DNA of 42,822 nucleotides from Bacteroidia bacterium (lineage in GTDB: Bacteria > Bacteroidota > Bacteroidia > Bacteroidales > Azobacteroidaceae), in NCBI GenBank assembly GCA_025996865.1, contig BNTV01000028.1, forward strand, positions 1 through 42,822. The letters are read 5' to 3'. The position numbers and the translations under genes are program-made. The notes under the pieces were generated by a model that did not search any database, was not told where the DNA came from, and was given only the letters and a program-made list of their open reading frames with translations. Shown one piece after another: positions 14,237-23,019 of the stretch. The first letter of the stretch is position 1. The number at the start of each line of letters is the position of its first letter.

Positions 14237-16966
14237 TTACAATTCTGTCCCCGCTTCGAAACACATACAGTCCTGTATAGCAGCCGTCAAAGCCAGTTTT
14301 ACGTCTTTGGAGCCGTCGTCGTAAATAATATTGATTGTCACTTTGGCGGCGGAGGCTTTCGTGCGCCCCACTATCAAAGGCGTGGAAGCGGAAGAGTTCA
14401 AGGTAGTCTTGTAATACACCGGAATCGTTACGCTGTTGCTGCCGTTCAAAACGCCGGCTTGCAGGATGCCCGAAAGTGGAGTCTTTGTGCCGTCCACGCA
14501 TCCTTCATCGTCCTGTATCACGTAGCGGACGTTTTGCACCGTGCCGCTTGCCGCAGCCTTGAAAGTGTAGTTTTGAACGCCCATCGTGGCAAAATCGGCT
14601 TTCGTGCTTGCACGGGCGGTAAGCGAGCCGCAACTGTTGGCGTTGTCGTTGCTCACGGCAATGTCAAAACAGGTTTTGCCGCTCAAGCTGCCGCTGCCGA
14701 GGGCGGTGACAGTATTGGGATTGATTGCCGCGCTGACCGTAAAATAATCGGAAGTAACCGAAGGATTGCTGCCGCACAGTGCCGTGACCACGCAATAATA
14801 ATAGTAAGTCTCTCCGGCAACCAATGCCGTTTCCCCGCTCAGCAAAGGCGAATTGATTCCCACCGCCGTTGCGCCGGTTGTGCTTTTTGTGTCGTTGCGG
14901 TACCATTGGTAGGTTGCCGTCTGTCCGTATGTGTTGGCCGTAATGCTGATGTTTGGGTTGGCGCCCTCCGGAACGGTTATTGCCTTGCTCGACGGTGTGT
15001 AGTTGGTCACTGTGGGCGGGATACAGGACGTTGAAGAATAGAGCGTTAAGAGGGCCGGTCGATCGGCTTCGCCGCAGGCATTAGCGGCCGTCACGCTGAG
15101 TTCAACAAGGCCTTCCGCCGGGCCGAAATGCACGGAGACGGTATTGTCGCTTTGGCTTTCTATCACGGCATCGCCGGAGATGACCGACCAGATGAAACTG
15201 CCGTTTATATTGTTGGTCATCGTGGCCGTATAGGTTTCGGAAGTGTTGGTATTGGGCGAGTCATTGCCTGAAATGGCAAGGTTCAGCGCAAAACCCGAAG
15301 AACTGTTTATGGTATGGGTGGCGCTCACTTCGGACACGCAGCCTTCATTATTCAGGGCATAGACCGTATAGGCGCCCTGAGCTGCTACCGGGAGCGTATT
15401 GCCGGTGGTGGTGAACAGCAGTTCGCCGTCCCTGTACCATTTGAAAGAAGTGGCGTCCGCGCTGCTGGTTGCCGTCAGTTGCGTATTGTTGCCGCAGCGC
15501 ACCGTACCCGTGTTGGACGTGATAATCGGCCTGGCCGGCGGATTGTTTTCTGAAATCGTAAAAGAAGCATATTCCGACTTTGTGCAGAAATTGGCCTTGG
15601 TCGCCACGCATTGCAGAATCAGGTAATTTTTCACTGCCGCGACCGTGGTGGCAAGCTTTGTACCCGTGCCGAGCTTAAGGCCGTTTTGGGCATCGCCGGC
15701 ATACCAGGTGTAGGTTACATTGCCTTCAGGAGTCTCCACTTTGAGCAAGAGCGAGCCGCCGCTACAAAGTGAAACGCTGCTGTAGGAAGAGACGCCGTTG
15801 ACCGTGAAAATAGGGGATTCGATGTCGTCCGCCCCTGCATTGGGGTCAAGCTGCACGGTTATGCTGTTTGATTTAAGGCTCGAACAGCCGCCGTCTTCCA
15901 CCACGGCAAACCAAACGCCGATGCCCGCATCGATGGACGAGTCTGTCGGGGAGAGTTGCCTTATCCCGTCTTTGTACCAGTATATATCGCCGCTGGCGGG
16001 AGTTTCGGCATAGAGTTTCACAACCTCGTCCGGGTCGCAGACATAGCCGTTGTTCGACCCGACCAGAAGCGGAACGGGAGCGGGAGCTGTGCCTGTACCG
16101 ACCGAAACGGTGATGCTTTGGGGCGTAGCTGGAGCCGTACAGCCGATTTTGTCGCCGTAAACAATATAAGTACCGCCTTGCGTGGCGATGTATTCCGTGC
16201 CGCGACCGACTTCTTTTCCGTTGAGCGTCCAAATGAATTCGCCGGTCGAAGGACGGCCCTGCAAATAGAGGTAGGCTGCGCCGCTGCCACAAAGGGAAGT
16301 TCCGTTTTCACTTAAAATGTCGGGAATGGAAGTAACGGTGTCTCCGCAATCGCTGTCGTCGCCGTCCTGCGTGAAAAAGAATTCCTTGTATTCCTGCGTA
16401 CAGTTGTTGGTAATGCGCAAGATGGCGCTGCGGGGCGTAGCCGCGGGGTTTTCGTCCATCGACACGCGGAACTCGCCGGTGCTTTCGTTCAAAACCAGTA
16501 CATGGAGATAATCCTGTCCCATCATCACGGTAAAGTTGTAGGCGGGGGTTTCCGTGGTGCAGTTCGGGTTGTCGGAGGGTGTAAAGGGGCCTCTTTCTTC
16601 ACCCGCGGACGGGAAAGCCGGTTCGTTGGGAGCCGTCGGGCTGAATGAGATGTTGGCCTGTCCCTTGCAGAGGGAAGTCCATTTGCTTGAATTCCAATAC
16701 TCCAGACAGTTGGATGTCGTGTTGTAAATGGTCAGACCGTTTGCCAGCGGGTTGGTCGTGAACCCGGCTGAATTGGTCAGGCTGTCACGCTGGAAAGCGG
16801 TCAGCCGGGGCAGCCGCAGACCCTTGCCGATGTCAGTCAGTTCGAGGACGGAAAACGATTCGGGCATTTTGTTGGCGCCGATGGTTACTTGCGAAAATGA
16901 ATAATTCGCAGAAAAAAATGTCAATGCAACCAGCAAAAACATTTTGAAAAAAAATCTATTTGCCAT
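14237..16966 (-). CDS. Secreted multi-domain Ig-like surface protein
   Basis: A 909-residue exported protein with a signal peptide ending NYSFSQ. The N-terminal domain (about 27-105) has the pattern of many Bacteroidetes surface proteins: SFSVLELTDIGKGLRLPRLT, then NGLTIYNTTSNCLEYW and WTSLCKG. Several Ig/PKD-like repeats follow, marked by FKWYRDGEL, YWYKDGIRQ, TYTWYAGD and YQWYRNDTK, each near cysteines. The end is IQDCMCFEAGTEL. Related proteins often continue after an IQDCMC-like motif into a FISUMP-type domain, so this one may be shortened. No type IX sorting domain is visible. It is markedly richer in G+C than its neighbours (39 of 60 bases in 15061-15120, against 22 of 60 in 13741-13800), which suggests transfer or unusual codon use. 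A surface adhesin or binding role is inference. Confidence 0.8.
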   Translation of the reverse strand: MANRFFFKMFLLVALTFFSANYSFSQVTIGANKMPESFSVLELTDIGKGLRLPRLTAFQRDSLTNSAGFTTNPLANGLTIYNTTSNCLEYWNSSKWTSLCKGQANISFSPTAPNEPAFPSAGEERGPFTPSDNPNCTTETPAYNFTVMMGQDYLHVLVLNESTGEFRVSMDENPAATPRSAILRITNNCTQEYKEFFFTQDGDDSDCGDTVTSIPDILSENGTSLCGSGAAYLYLQGRPSTGEFIWTLNGKEVGRGTEYIATQGGTYIVYGDKIGCTAPATPQSITVSVGTGTAPAPVPLLVGSNNGYVCDPDEVVKLYAETPASGDIYWYKDGIRQLSPTDSSIDAGIGVWFAVVEDGGCSSLKSNSITVQLDPNAGADDIESPIFTVNGVSSYSSVSLCSGGSLLLKVETPEGNVTYTWYAGDAQNGLKLGTGTKLATTVAAVKNYLILQCVATKANFCTKSEYASFTISENNPPARPIITSNTGTVRCGNNTQLTATSSADATSFKWYRDGELLFTTTGNTLPVAAQGAYTVYALNNEGCVSEVSATHTINSSSGFALNLAISGNDSPNTNTSETYTATMTNNINGSFIWSVISGDAVIESQSDNTVSVHFGPAEGLVELSVTAANACGEADRPALLTLYSSTSCIPPTVTNYTPSSKAITVPEGANPNISITANTYGQTATYQWYRNDTKSTTGATAVGINSPLLSGETALVAGETYYYYCVVTALCGSNPSVTSDYFTVSAAINPNTVTALGSGSLSGKTCFDIAVSNDNANSCGSLTARASTKADFATMGVQNYTFKAAASGTVQNVRYVIQDDEGCVDGTKTPLSGILQAGVLNGSNSVTIPVYYKTTLNSSASTPLIVGRTKASAAKVTINIIYDDGSKDVKLALTAAIQDCMCFEAGTEL

Positions 16967-17037
16967 AAAAATTATTTTTAAAGTCGTAATTATCCAAACT
17001 TATAATTATGTGTCAAAATATGTTTAAAATTAAGCTA

Positions 17038-17067
17038 CAAATGTAAGTATTATTTTTTAAATACAAA
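17038..17067 (-). promoter_or_regulatory. Promoter of the Ig-like surface protein gene
   Basis: The minus strand carries TTTG (17064-17067), an 18-base spacer and TACATTTG (17038-17045), a good match to the Bacteroidetes -33/-7 promoter. The start codon at 16966 lies about 70 bases downstream. The rest of the 187-base gap is AT-rich and without other visible features. Confidence 0.65.
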
Positions 17068-17153
17068 TTATGTATAAATAAAAATATTTGGTAAACGCAA
17101 AAGAGGATGAAAATTTTTATATTTTCACAAATACACTTGTTGAGATAGAACTG

Positions 17154-18341
17154 TTAAGATAAATGACAACTTTTCACCAAAATCCGCTTCCCATCAGCAA
17201 GTGTAGTTGCAAACAAAAAAATATCGCCACCGTCGGCGATTCGCAGTTTTTTCTTCAGTTCTTCGGCGCCGGCGGGAAAATTGCGGACGGTTAGATTGGC
17301 ATGGGAGATGCCTTTGAGGAACGATTTTAATTCTTTTTTGTTCAAAGAGGAAAAACGATCGACTTTAAAAATCCGGCCCGGGAAATCCCTGATTAATTCT
17401 TGAGAAGTGTAAAGATGGCTGTCGGGATGCAGTTTTTGCACAGGATACATTTGCGTCGGGCTTTTGAAAAGACCGGCTTTCAGAAGGGTGACATTGGGTT
17501 CATAAAGGTATTCTTCCATTTCGGATGTGTATTCAATGGAACAGGCTTTTTCTTCCGAATAGCGAAAAGATATTTTCACGTTTCCGCTTTTAGTGCTTAA
17601 ATTCACGCAATGTATCTGTGGTTCTTGGGTTTGCTGCCGTTTGAGCAGGAAAAGCAATTCTTTACATTCGTTGCTTACGCCGACAACGTGAACGTCCGCT
17701 ACTTGTTTCAGTTTGTTCAGCGATTGCGTTATGTCAAGCATGGGTGACAGTTTAACCAGGACGGTTGAGGCTTTTTCCAAAAGTAAATCTTGAATTTCCA
17801 AGAGATTAGGTTCGGCGTTTTCGATGGCTACGGTTTTCTTGCCGGCGGCCGACCGGCGGGCAGGGTCGATAAAAATAACATCGACCGGCGGCATCTTTTT
17901 CAGATATTCCACACAATCAAGGTTTTCGACGGTTGCCGAATCCAAGTTCAGCGCTTTCCAGTTGTGTTGTGCGATTTCGCATAAATCTTTTTGCCGTTCG
18001 ACATAAAAAGATTTTTGGAAATTCGGGGCGATAAAAGCGAAATCGACGCCAAAGCCTCCCGTCAAGTCTGTAAAGGTATTTCCCGAAAGCAGGGTCGCTT
18101 TGTAACGGGCCGTATCTTCCGACGAACATTGTTCGAGGGCAAGGCGGGGCGGAAAAATCAAATCATCGCGCTGTTCCCAGGCGGGAATTTTGGTTGCCGC
18201 CAACCGGCGACTTTCTATTTGTGTCAGTGCAAAGGGAATGTCAACATCCGGATTCGTGAGCGAATGGGATTGAAGGGCTAACTTCCGTACATCGTCGTTG
18301 CGATGCGCTTTGATAAACTGATGGGTAGCATTATCCGGCAT
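17154..18341 (-). CDS. Class I SAM-dependent methyltransferase with THUMP-like C-terminus
   Basis: A 395-residue cytoplasmic protein. The SAM-binding motif I is DLTGGFGVDFAFIA (near 92-105), followed by the acidic strand end FYVERQKDLC. The catalytic-type motif is VIFIDPARRS (near 153-162). The N-terminal part is helical. The last 100 residues fit the THUMP-like domain annotated in Bacteroidetes homologues, suggesting an RNA target, but the actual substrate is unknown to me. Its start overlaps the end of murI by 11 bases, so the two are translationally coupled at the end of the bam/mur block. Confidence 0.85.
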   Translation of the reverse strand: MPDNATHQFIKAHRNDDVRKLALQSHSLTNPDVDIPFALTQIESRRLAATKIPAWEQRDDLIFPPRLALEQCSSEDTARYKATLLSGNTFTDLTGGFGVDFAFIAPNFQKSFYVERQKDLCEIAQHNWKALNLDSATVENLDCVEYLKKMPPVDVIFIDPARRSAAGKKTVAIENAEPNLLEIQDLLLEKASTVLVKLSPMLDITQSLNKLKQVADVHVVGVSNECKELLFLLKRQQTQEPQIHCVNLSTKSGNVKISFRYSEEKACSIEYTSEMEEYLYEPNVTLLKAGLFKSPTQMYPVQKLHPDSHLYTSQELIRDFPGRIFKVDRFSSLNKKELKSFLKGISHANLTVRNFPAGAEELKKKLRIADGGDIFLFATTLADGKRILVKSCHLS

Positions 18342-19161
18342 CTTCCAGGTTGACTCGTTCGGCTTCGATTTCTCCTTTCAGGAACAAGGCAGCCATTGAG
18401 GCGAATTTTGCTTCCGATTCGGTCGTGTAAAAACGGCAGGTACCGTTCTTCGAACATTCGGATTCTATTTCAGGATGCCGGCGAAGATAATCTTCAAGGC
18501 TTTCGGCGACTAATTTTCCCTGGGATACCAGCCGAATTCCTTCGGGCAGGTATTCGCGGATTTTCTTTTCTAATAAAGGATAATGGGTGCAAGCCAATAC
18601 CAGCGTATCAATCAGCGTGTCTTTTTTGAGGATGTTGTCGATGTGCTGTTTGACGAAATAATCGGCGCCGGGCTTGTCGTGTTCGTTGTTTTCGACCAAC
18701 GGCACCCACATCGGGCAGGCTTCACTTTCGACAAAAACAGCAGGGAACAGTTTACCGATTTCGAGCGGATAAGAATGGGAAGTGACGGTTCCTTGCGTTC
18801 CGAGAATGCCTACGTGAAAAGAGCCGGTAATTTTGTTTATATTTTCAACCGTAGGACGAATTACGCCCAAAACCCTTCGTCCGGAGTCTATGGCCGGCAA
18901 GTCTTTTTGCTGAATGGTTCGGAGCGCTTTTGCCGAAGCGGTATTGCAGGCGAGGATAACCAACCGGCAGCCTTGTCGGAAAAGCCATTGAACGGCTTGC
19001 AGGGTAAATTCGTAAACGACTTCAAATGACCGGTTTCCGTAAGGTGCACGTGCATTATCGCCCAAATACAAATAATCGTATTTGGGCGATAGCTTACGAA
19101 TTTGTTCTAAAATAGTGAGTCCACCGTAGCCTGAGTCGAAAATGCCGATGGGGACATTCAC
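18331..19161 (-). CDS. murI: Glutamate racemase
   Basis: A 276-residue cytoplasmic enzyme that converts L-glutamate to D-glutamate for peptidoglycan. The opening GIFDSGYGGLTILEQ carries the conserved Asp-Ser. The two catalytic cysteines are in ILACNTASA (Cys72) and LACTHYPLL (Cys191, next to His193). LYLGDNARAPYG is another family motif. The length is normal. It follows the two OmpH-like genes at a gap of two bases and overlaps the methyltransferase gene downstream, so it is read as part of the outer-membrane assembly block. Confidence 0.97.
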   Translation of the reverse strand: MNVPIGIFDSGYGGLTILEQIRKLSPKYDYLYLGDNARAPYGNRSFEVVYEFTLQAVQWLFRQGCRLVILACNTASAKALRTIQQKDLPAIDSGRRVLGVIRPTVENINKITGSFHVGILGTQGTVTSHSYPLEIGKLFPAVFVESEACPMWVPLVENNEHDKPGADYFVKQHIDNILKKDTLIDTLVLACTHYPLLEKKIREYLPEGIRLVSQGKLVAESLEDYLRRHPEIESECSKNGTCRFYTTESEAKFASMAALFLKGEIEAERVNLEDAG

Positions 19162-19163
19162 TT

Positions 19164-19664
19164 CTATTTAATTCCTAACTTCGCTTTCACCAAAGGCGTT
19201 GCATCCGTGCTTTGCGGTGAAGTATAAAGCAACACCTCTGCACTTATAATATAGGCAAAGTGATTTTCAGTACCTACTTCAGCCAAGACGTTCCTTATTT
19301 TTGTTTGAATCGGAACAAATAAAGATTTTTGCAAATCGTCCTGAATTTGCATGGCTTGCTGTTGGAGCGTTTGTGCCGATTCTCTGATTCTTTCAATTTC
19401 TTTCAACCGTACCGCTTTGATGCTTTCAGCCAGCGTAGCTTGTTGTTCTGAAAAAGCGGTTACTTTCTTGGAATATTCATCGGACATTCCTTCCAATTCG
19501 GCTTGAAGAGCGGCTTCCGATTTTCTCAACGAATCCAACATCTGTGTGTATTCGGGCATTAATGGAATTACTTCATCCGACTTGAAATAAGCAATTTTTT
19601 GTTCTTGCGCATATCCCATCACCGGAATCAGCAAGAGAGCGAATAATACGATTTTCTTCAACAT
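19164..19664 (-). CDS. OmpH/Skp-family periplasmic chaperone (second copy)
   Basis: A 166-residue exported protein with a signal peptide ending PVMGYAQ. The mature chain begins KIAYFKSDEVI, the short beta strand of the Skp core. A long helical hairpin rich in Glu, Gln, Lys and Ala covers about 40-125, and a strand FAYIISAEVLLYTSP closes the core. Skp proteins form jellyfish-like trimers that hold unfolded outer-membrane proteins for BamA. It is the second of two paralogues directly after bamA. A TATCTTTG element (19718-19725) may give it its own promoter. Confidence 0.9.
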   Translation of the reverse strand: MLKKIVLFALLLIPVMGYAQEQKIAYFKSDEVIPLMPEYTQMLDSLRKSEAALQAELEGMSDEYSKKVTAFSEQQATLAESIKAVRLKEIERIRESAQTLQQQAMQIQDDLQKSLFVPIQTKIRNVLAEVGTENHFAYIISAEVLLYTSPQSTDATPLVKAKLGIK

Positions 19665-19717
19665 ATTCTACAATTTATTAAATTTATTAAATGATTATTT
19701 GTTAATTTTTTCGGGCA

Positions 19718-19725
19718 CAAAGATA
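19718..19725 (-). promoter_or_regulatory. Possible -7 promoter element before the second OmpH gene
   Basis: The minus strand reads TATCTTTG, matching TAnnTTTG. No TTTG lies at the proper -33 distance, which falls inside the preceding gene. It would give a leader of about 50 bases. Confidence 0.3.
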
Positions 19726-19730
19726 AACAA

Positions 19731-20246
19731 TTATTTTGAATATCCCAGTTTCGCCAATACTTCATTGCTGATGTCAATTTTTGGGGACGCATAAATGATG
19801 CTCATCGCCGAAGCCCTGTCCACAATGGCCATATAGCCTTTGGCTTCCGAAATTTCTTTGCAGGCGTTGTAAATTTCATCCTGAACGGGGCGAATCAAAC
19901 TTTCGCGTTTTTTATATAACTCTCCGTCCGAGCCGAAATATTTACGTTTCAATTCTTGCGCTTCTTGTTCTTTGGCAACGATTTCCGCTTCTCTTTTTGT
20001 TTTCATGTCGGCAGAAAGAAAAACCAAATCGGCTTGATACTTTTTATAGAGATTTTGTGCATCTTGTTGTACAGCTTCCACCTCTGTTTGCCATTTTTTT
20101 GAGATAGCGTTCAGTTGTTCGTTCGCCATTTCATAAGCAGGAATATTTTTCAGAATATATTCCATATCAATCAATGCGAATTTTTGCGCATGTAACCCAA
20201 CAGTTCCCAGAACCGTTAAAAGCGTTAATAAAATAATCTTCTTCAT
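19731..20246 (-). CDS. OmpH/Skp-family periplasmic chaperone (first copy)
   Basis: A 171-residue exported protein with a signal peptide ending VGLHAQ. The mature start KFALIDMEYILKNIPAYEMA is typical of Bacteroidetes OmpH proteins. A long helical hairpin follows, including KYFGSDGELYKKRESLIRPV, then the closing strand MAIVDRASAMSIIYASPKID. It is the paralogue of the gene that follows and sits directly after bamA, its functional partner in folding outer-membrane proteins. A paired REP-like element separates it from bamA. Confidence 0.92.
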   Translation of the reverse strand: MKKIILLTLLTVLGTVGLHAQKFALIDMEYILKNIPAYEMANEQLNAISKKWQTEVEAVQQDAQNLYKKYQADLVFLSADMKTKREAEIVAKEQEAQELKRKYFGSDGELYKKRESLIRPVQDEIYNACKEISEAKGYMAIVDRASAMSIIYASPKIDISNEVLAKLGYSK

Positions 20247-20270
20247 ATTCTTTCAATTTATATTTATTTT

Positions 20271-20375
20271 TACCCCCCGGCCCCCTAAAGGGGGAGCAGG
20301 GAAGCTAATTTTTAAAGCTTGCAATAATAGAAAATACTCACAGCCCTGCTCCCTCTTTAGGGGGTTTGGGGGGTA
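20271..20375. repeat. Paired inverted REP-like element, locus 2
   Basis: Arm A (20271-20301) reads TACCCCCCGGCCCCCTAAAG and continues GGGGAGCAGGG. Arm B (20343-20375), read on the minus strand, is TACCCCCCAAACCCCCTAAA and continues GAGGGAGCAGGGC. The arms are near-identical inverted copies around a 41-base AT-rich spacer. Arm B ends exactly next to the bamA stop codon. The pair shares its core with the pair at 6616-6730. Confidence 0.8.
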
Positions 20376-23000
20376 TTAAAATTCCTGTCCTAAAATAAAG
20401 TGCAACTGACCGCCTGAAACCGAAGCGCCCGGATAAGGCCTGTCGAAGCCATAACCCCAGTCGATACCCATTAATCCAATCATTGGCAGAAAGATGCGTG
20501 CGCCAACCCCTGCCGACCGTTTCAAATCGAAAGGATTGAAAGAACTGATTTGTCCCCATGCATTTCCGGCTTCAACAAAAGCCAGCGCGTAAATGGTGGA
20601 AGTCGGTTCGAGCAGAATAGGATAGCGCAATTCCATCGCCAGGCGGGAATAAGCATAACCGTATCCCTGATAAGAAAGCGAACCGTTTTCGTATCCGCGC
20701 AATCCGATGGTTTCGGTGGCGTACATCGTTGAATATCCGGTCATTCCGTCACCTCCCATATAGAAAGTTTCAAACGGAGTCTTCTTTTTCCGGTTGTAAG
20801 AACCGATAAATCCGTATTCGATGCGGCTCATCAATACCGGCGTACGTTTTACCGTTTCGGGATTTGCCAACGGGATAAATAATTTGCTCTTGAATTTCCA
20901 TTTGTGGAATTCAATCCATTCGTTGGCTTTCGTTTCATCAATTTCCTTTTTTGAGAGCAGTGAATAGGGTGGCGTTACGTTGAGAGAAGCCGTAAATTGC
21001 GATCCTCTCCGGGTATAGAGCGGATTGTCGGTAGAATTACGGGACAACGTCAACCCCAGCGAAAGGCTATTGGAAGTTCCGTTCTGAATAACGAAATACC
21101 GCCAGTTTTTCAACATATAGCGTTGATAAGAAATTTCTGCCATAAAATTGAAATAGTAATCGGGCCAGGAAAGCCTTTTTCCGTAACCGGCTGAGATACC
21201 GAATATTTTCATGGATTGGTTATCGTCGTAAGCGATACCCCCGTTGTCATAACCGCCATAGCTTCCATAACCGCCATAACCGCCATACATACTATAATAG
21301 GGATTATTATACATTTGCTGGTAATAACGGTCTTCCACTCCGGTAGTGACCATGTAATAAGAACTCAAAGAGAACGAGTTGGGACGTTTTCCACCAAACC
21401 ACGGGTCGAAGAAAGAAACGCTGTACGATTGGTAGTAACGTCCGTTGGTTTGTCCGCTTAAAGTCAATGTCTGGCCTTCGCCTTGCGGGATAATTCCTTT
21501 GTAAGTGCTCGGATAGATCAGGTTTTTGAAAGAGAAATTCGAGAATTTCAGACTCATTCGCCCGATCACTCCCGTCGGACCCCAACCGGCCGAAAATTCC
21601 ACCTGGTCGTTGGCTTTCGGGGTTAGACCATATTGAATGTCCACCGTTCCGGTTTCCTGATTCGGCATGGGATTAATATCCATGTGTTCCGGGTCGAAAT
21701 GTCCCGATTGTGCAATTTCACGCGCCGATTTCATAATCAAATCCTTGCTGTACAACTGCCCCGGTTTTGTCAATAATTCGCGGCGGATCACATCTTCGTA
21801 AATACGGTCGTTTCCGGAAATAATGACGCGGTTAATCGTTGCTTGCCGGCCTTCTATTATCCGGACTTCCAAATCGACGGAATCGTTTTCAACATACGTT
21901 TCCACCGGATTCATGTATGCAAAAATATAACCGTTGTTGGCATAGAGATTGGAAACAGCATCCTCGTCGGTTTGCAAGCGTTCCCCTAATTTCTTTTGAT
22001 TGTAAACATCTTTCGGTTGCATATTCAGCATCAACTCCAGAATATTGGAAGGATATACCGTATTTCCCACCCACTTGATGTTTCGGATAAAATATTTATC
22101 TCCTTCTTTTACATCAAGATAGATGGAAACATGCTTGTCGTCCACTATGGCTACACTGTCGGACGAGATTTCCGCATCGCGGAACCCTTTTTCGTTGTAC
22201 TTGGCGATGATGTTCAGCAAGTCATTTTGATATTCCTCCTGAACGAACTTTTTGGTAGAGAAAAGTTTCCGGATGTTCAACCAGGCATCTTTCCGCAGGC
22301 TGAAACCGGAGTTGGTTTTCTTCATGGCCATTTTCAGGTCGAAATCGCTTACTTTTTCGTTTCCGTTGATGATAATTTCTCTGACTTTCGTTTTCTCGTT
22401 TTTATTGACGGTGATGTCCAAAATGGATTTTCCCTGATTGGCGAGGTCATCGTATTGACGGATAGCGATTTCGGCATTGCTGAATCCTTTTTCGTCGAAA
22501 TAATCTTTGATTCTTTTGCGGGCGCGGTTAATCAGGTTCGGCGTTAATTGCGAGCCTTTTGCCATACCGATTTTGGCTTCCAAATCTTCTCTTTCCCCTT
22601 TCTTTACACCGTGATAATTGATGGTTGAAATCACCGGATTGGGCGCTAATGTAATGCTGAGCCAAACACTGTCGGCCGTCATTTTGGTTGCCGACAGCTG
22701 CGCAGAGGAAAACAAGCCGTGTCTCCAGAAAGCTTTGAGAGCCGTCGTCAATTCATCTCCCGGAACGGAAACTTTTTGTCCGACGGATAAACCCGAAATA
22801 CCGATGAGCACATAATCTTCATAGCCGTAATTTTCTACGCCGCTAACTTTGATGTCTGCAATCGCATATTTTCTATTATTGTTCAACGAATAGGAAATCA
22901 CAGGCAGCTCGGAAGAAGAGGCGGCCGGAATGCTATCCTGCGCCGAAAGAGAACCCACTGTAAAAGCCCAAAGGCAAAAGAGTAAAATTGTTTTATACAT
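20376..23000 (-). CDS. bamA: Outer-membrane protein assembly factor BamA
   Basis: An 874-residue Omp85 protein that folds and inserts beta-barrels. A signal peptide ends GSLSAQ. Five POTRA domains cover about 45-470 (for example IADIKVSGVENYGYEDYVL, REIIINGNEKVSDFDLKM, FIRNIKWVGNTVYPSNILEL). The C-terminal barrel contains the loop-6 motif as GLRGYEN and ends with an aromatic beta-signal, FILGQEF. One loop near 590-615 is very rich in Gly and Tyr (GGYGGYGSYGGYDNGG). It lies between uppS and the two Skp-like genes, the usual Bacteroidales order. Confidence 0.96.
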   Translation of the reverse strand: MYKTILLFCLWAFTVGSLSAQDSIPAASSSELPVISYSLNNNRKYAIADIKVSGVENYGYEDYVLIGISGLSVGQKVSVPGDELTTALKAFWRHGLFSSAQLSATKMTADSVWLSITLAPNPVISTINYHGVKKGEREDLEAKIGMAKGSQLTPNLINRARKRIKDYFDEKGFSNAEIAIRQYDDLANQGKSILDITVNKNEKTKVREIIINGNEKVSDFDLKMAMKKTNSGFSLRKDAWLNIRKLFSTKKFVQEEYQNDLLNIIAKYNEKGFRDAEISSDSVAIVDDKHVSIYLDVKEGDKYFIRNIKWVGNTVYPSNILELMLNMQPKDVYNQKKLGERLQTDEDAVSNLYANNGYIFAYMNPVETYVENDSVDLEVRIIEGRQATINRVIISGNDRIYEDVIRRELLTKPGQLYSKDLIMKSAREIAQSGHFDPEHMDINPMPNQETGTVDIQYGLTPKANDQVEFSAGWGPTGVIGRMSLKFSNFSFKNLIYPSTYKGIIPQGEGQTLTLSGQTNGRYYQSYSVSFFDPWFGGKRPNSFSLSSYYMVTTGVEDRYYQQMYNNPYYSMYGGYGGYGSYGGYDNGGIAYDDNQSMKIFGISAGYGKRLSWPDYYFNFMAEISYQRYMLKNWRYFVIQNGTSNSLSLGLTLSRNSTDNPLYTRRGSQFTASLNVTPPYSLLSKKEIDETKANEWIEFHKWKFKSKLFIPLANPETVKRTPVLMSRIEYGFIGSYNRKKKTPFETFYMGGDGMTGYSTMYATETIGLRGYENGSLSYQGYGYAYSRLAMELRYPILLEPTSTIYALAFVEAGNAWGQISSFNPFDLKRSAGVGARIFLPMIGLMGIDWGYGFDRPYPGASVSGGQLHFILGQEF

Positions 23001-23019
23001 ATTTATTTTGAATGTGTAT

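Noticed and set aside
14115..14501. N-terminal extension of the 140-residue gene to 269 codons
   Set aside because: The added part overlaps the end of the Ig-like protein gene in another frame, and a strong promoter lies directly before the internal ATG at 14114.
14192..15034. 280-codon plus-strand frame opposite the Ig-like protein gene
   Set aside because: It is antisense to a clear secreted protein gene. High GC lowers stop frequency, and the translation is Arg/His/Cys-rich without domain features.
21220..21310. Direct repeats in this segment as a CRISPR array
   Set aside because: The repeats are short Gly-Tyr codon repeats inside bamA, without regular spacers or cas genes.
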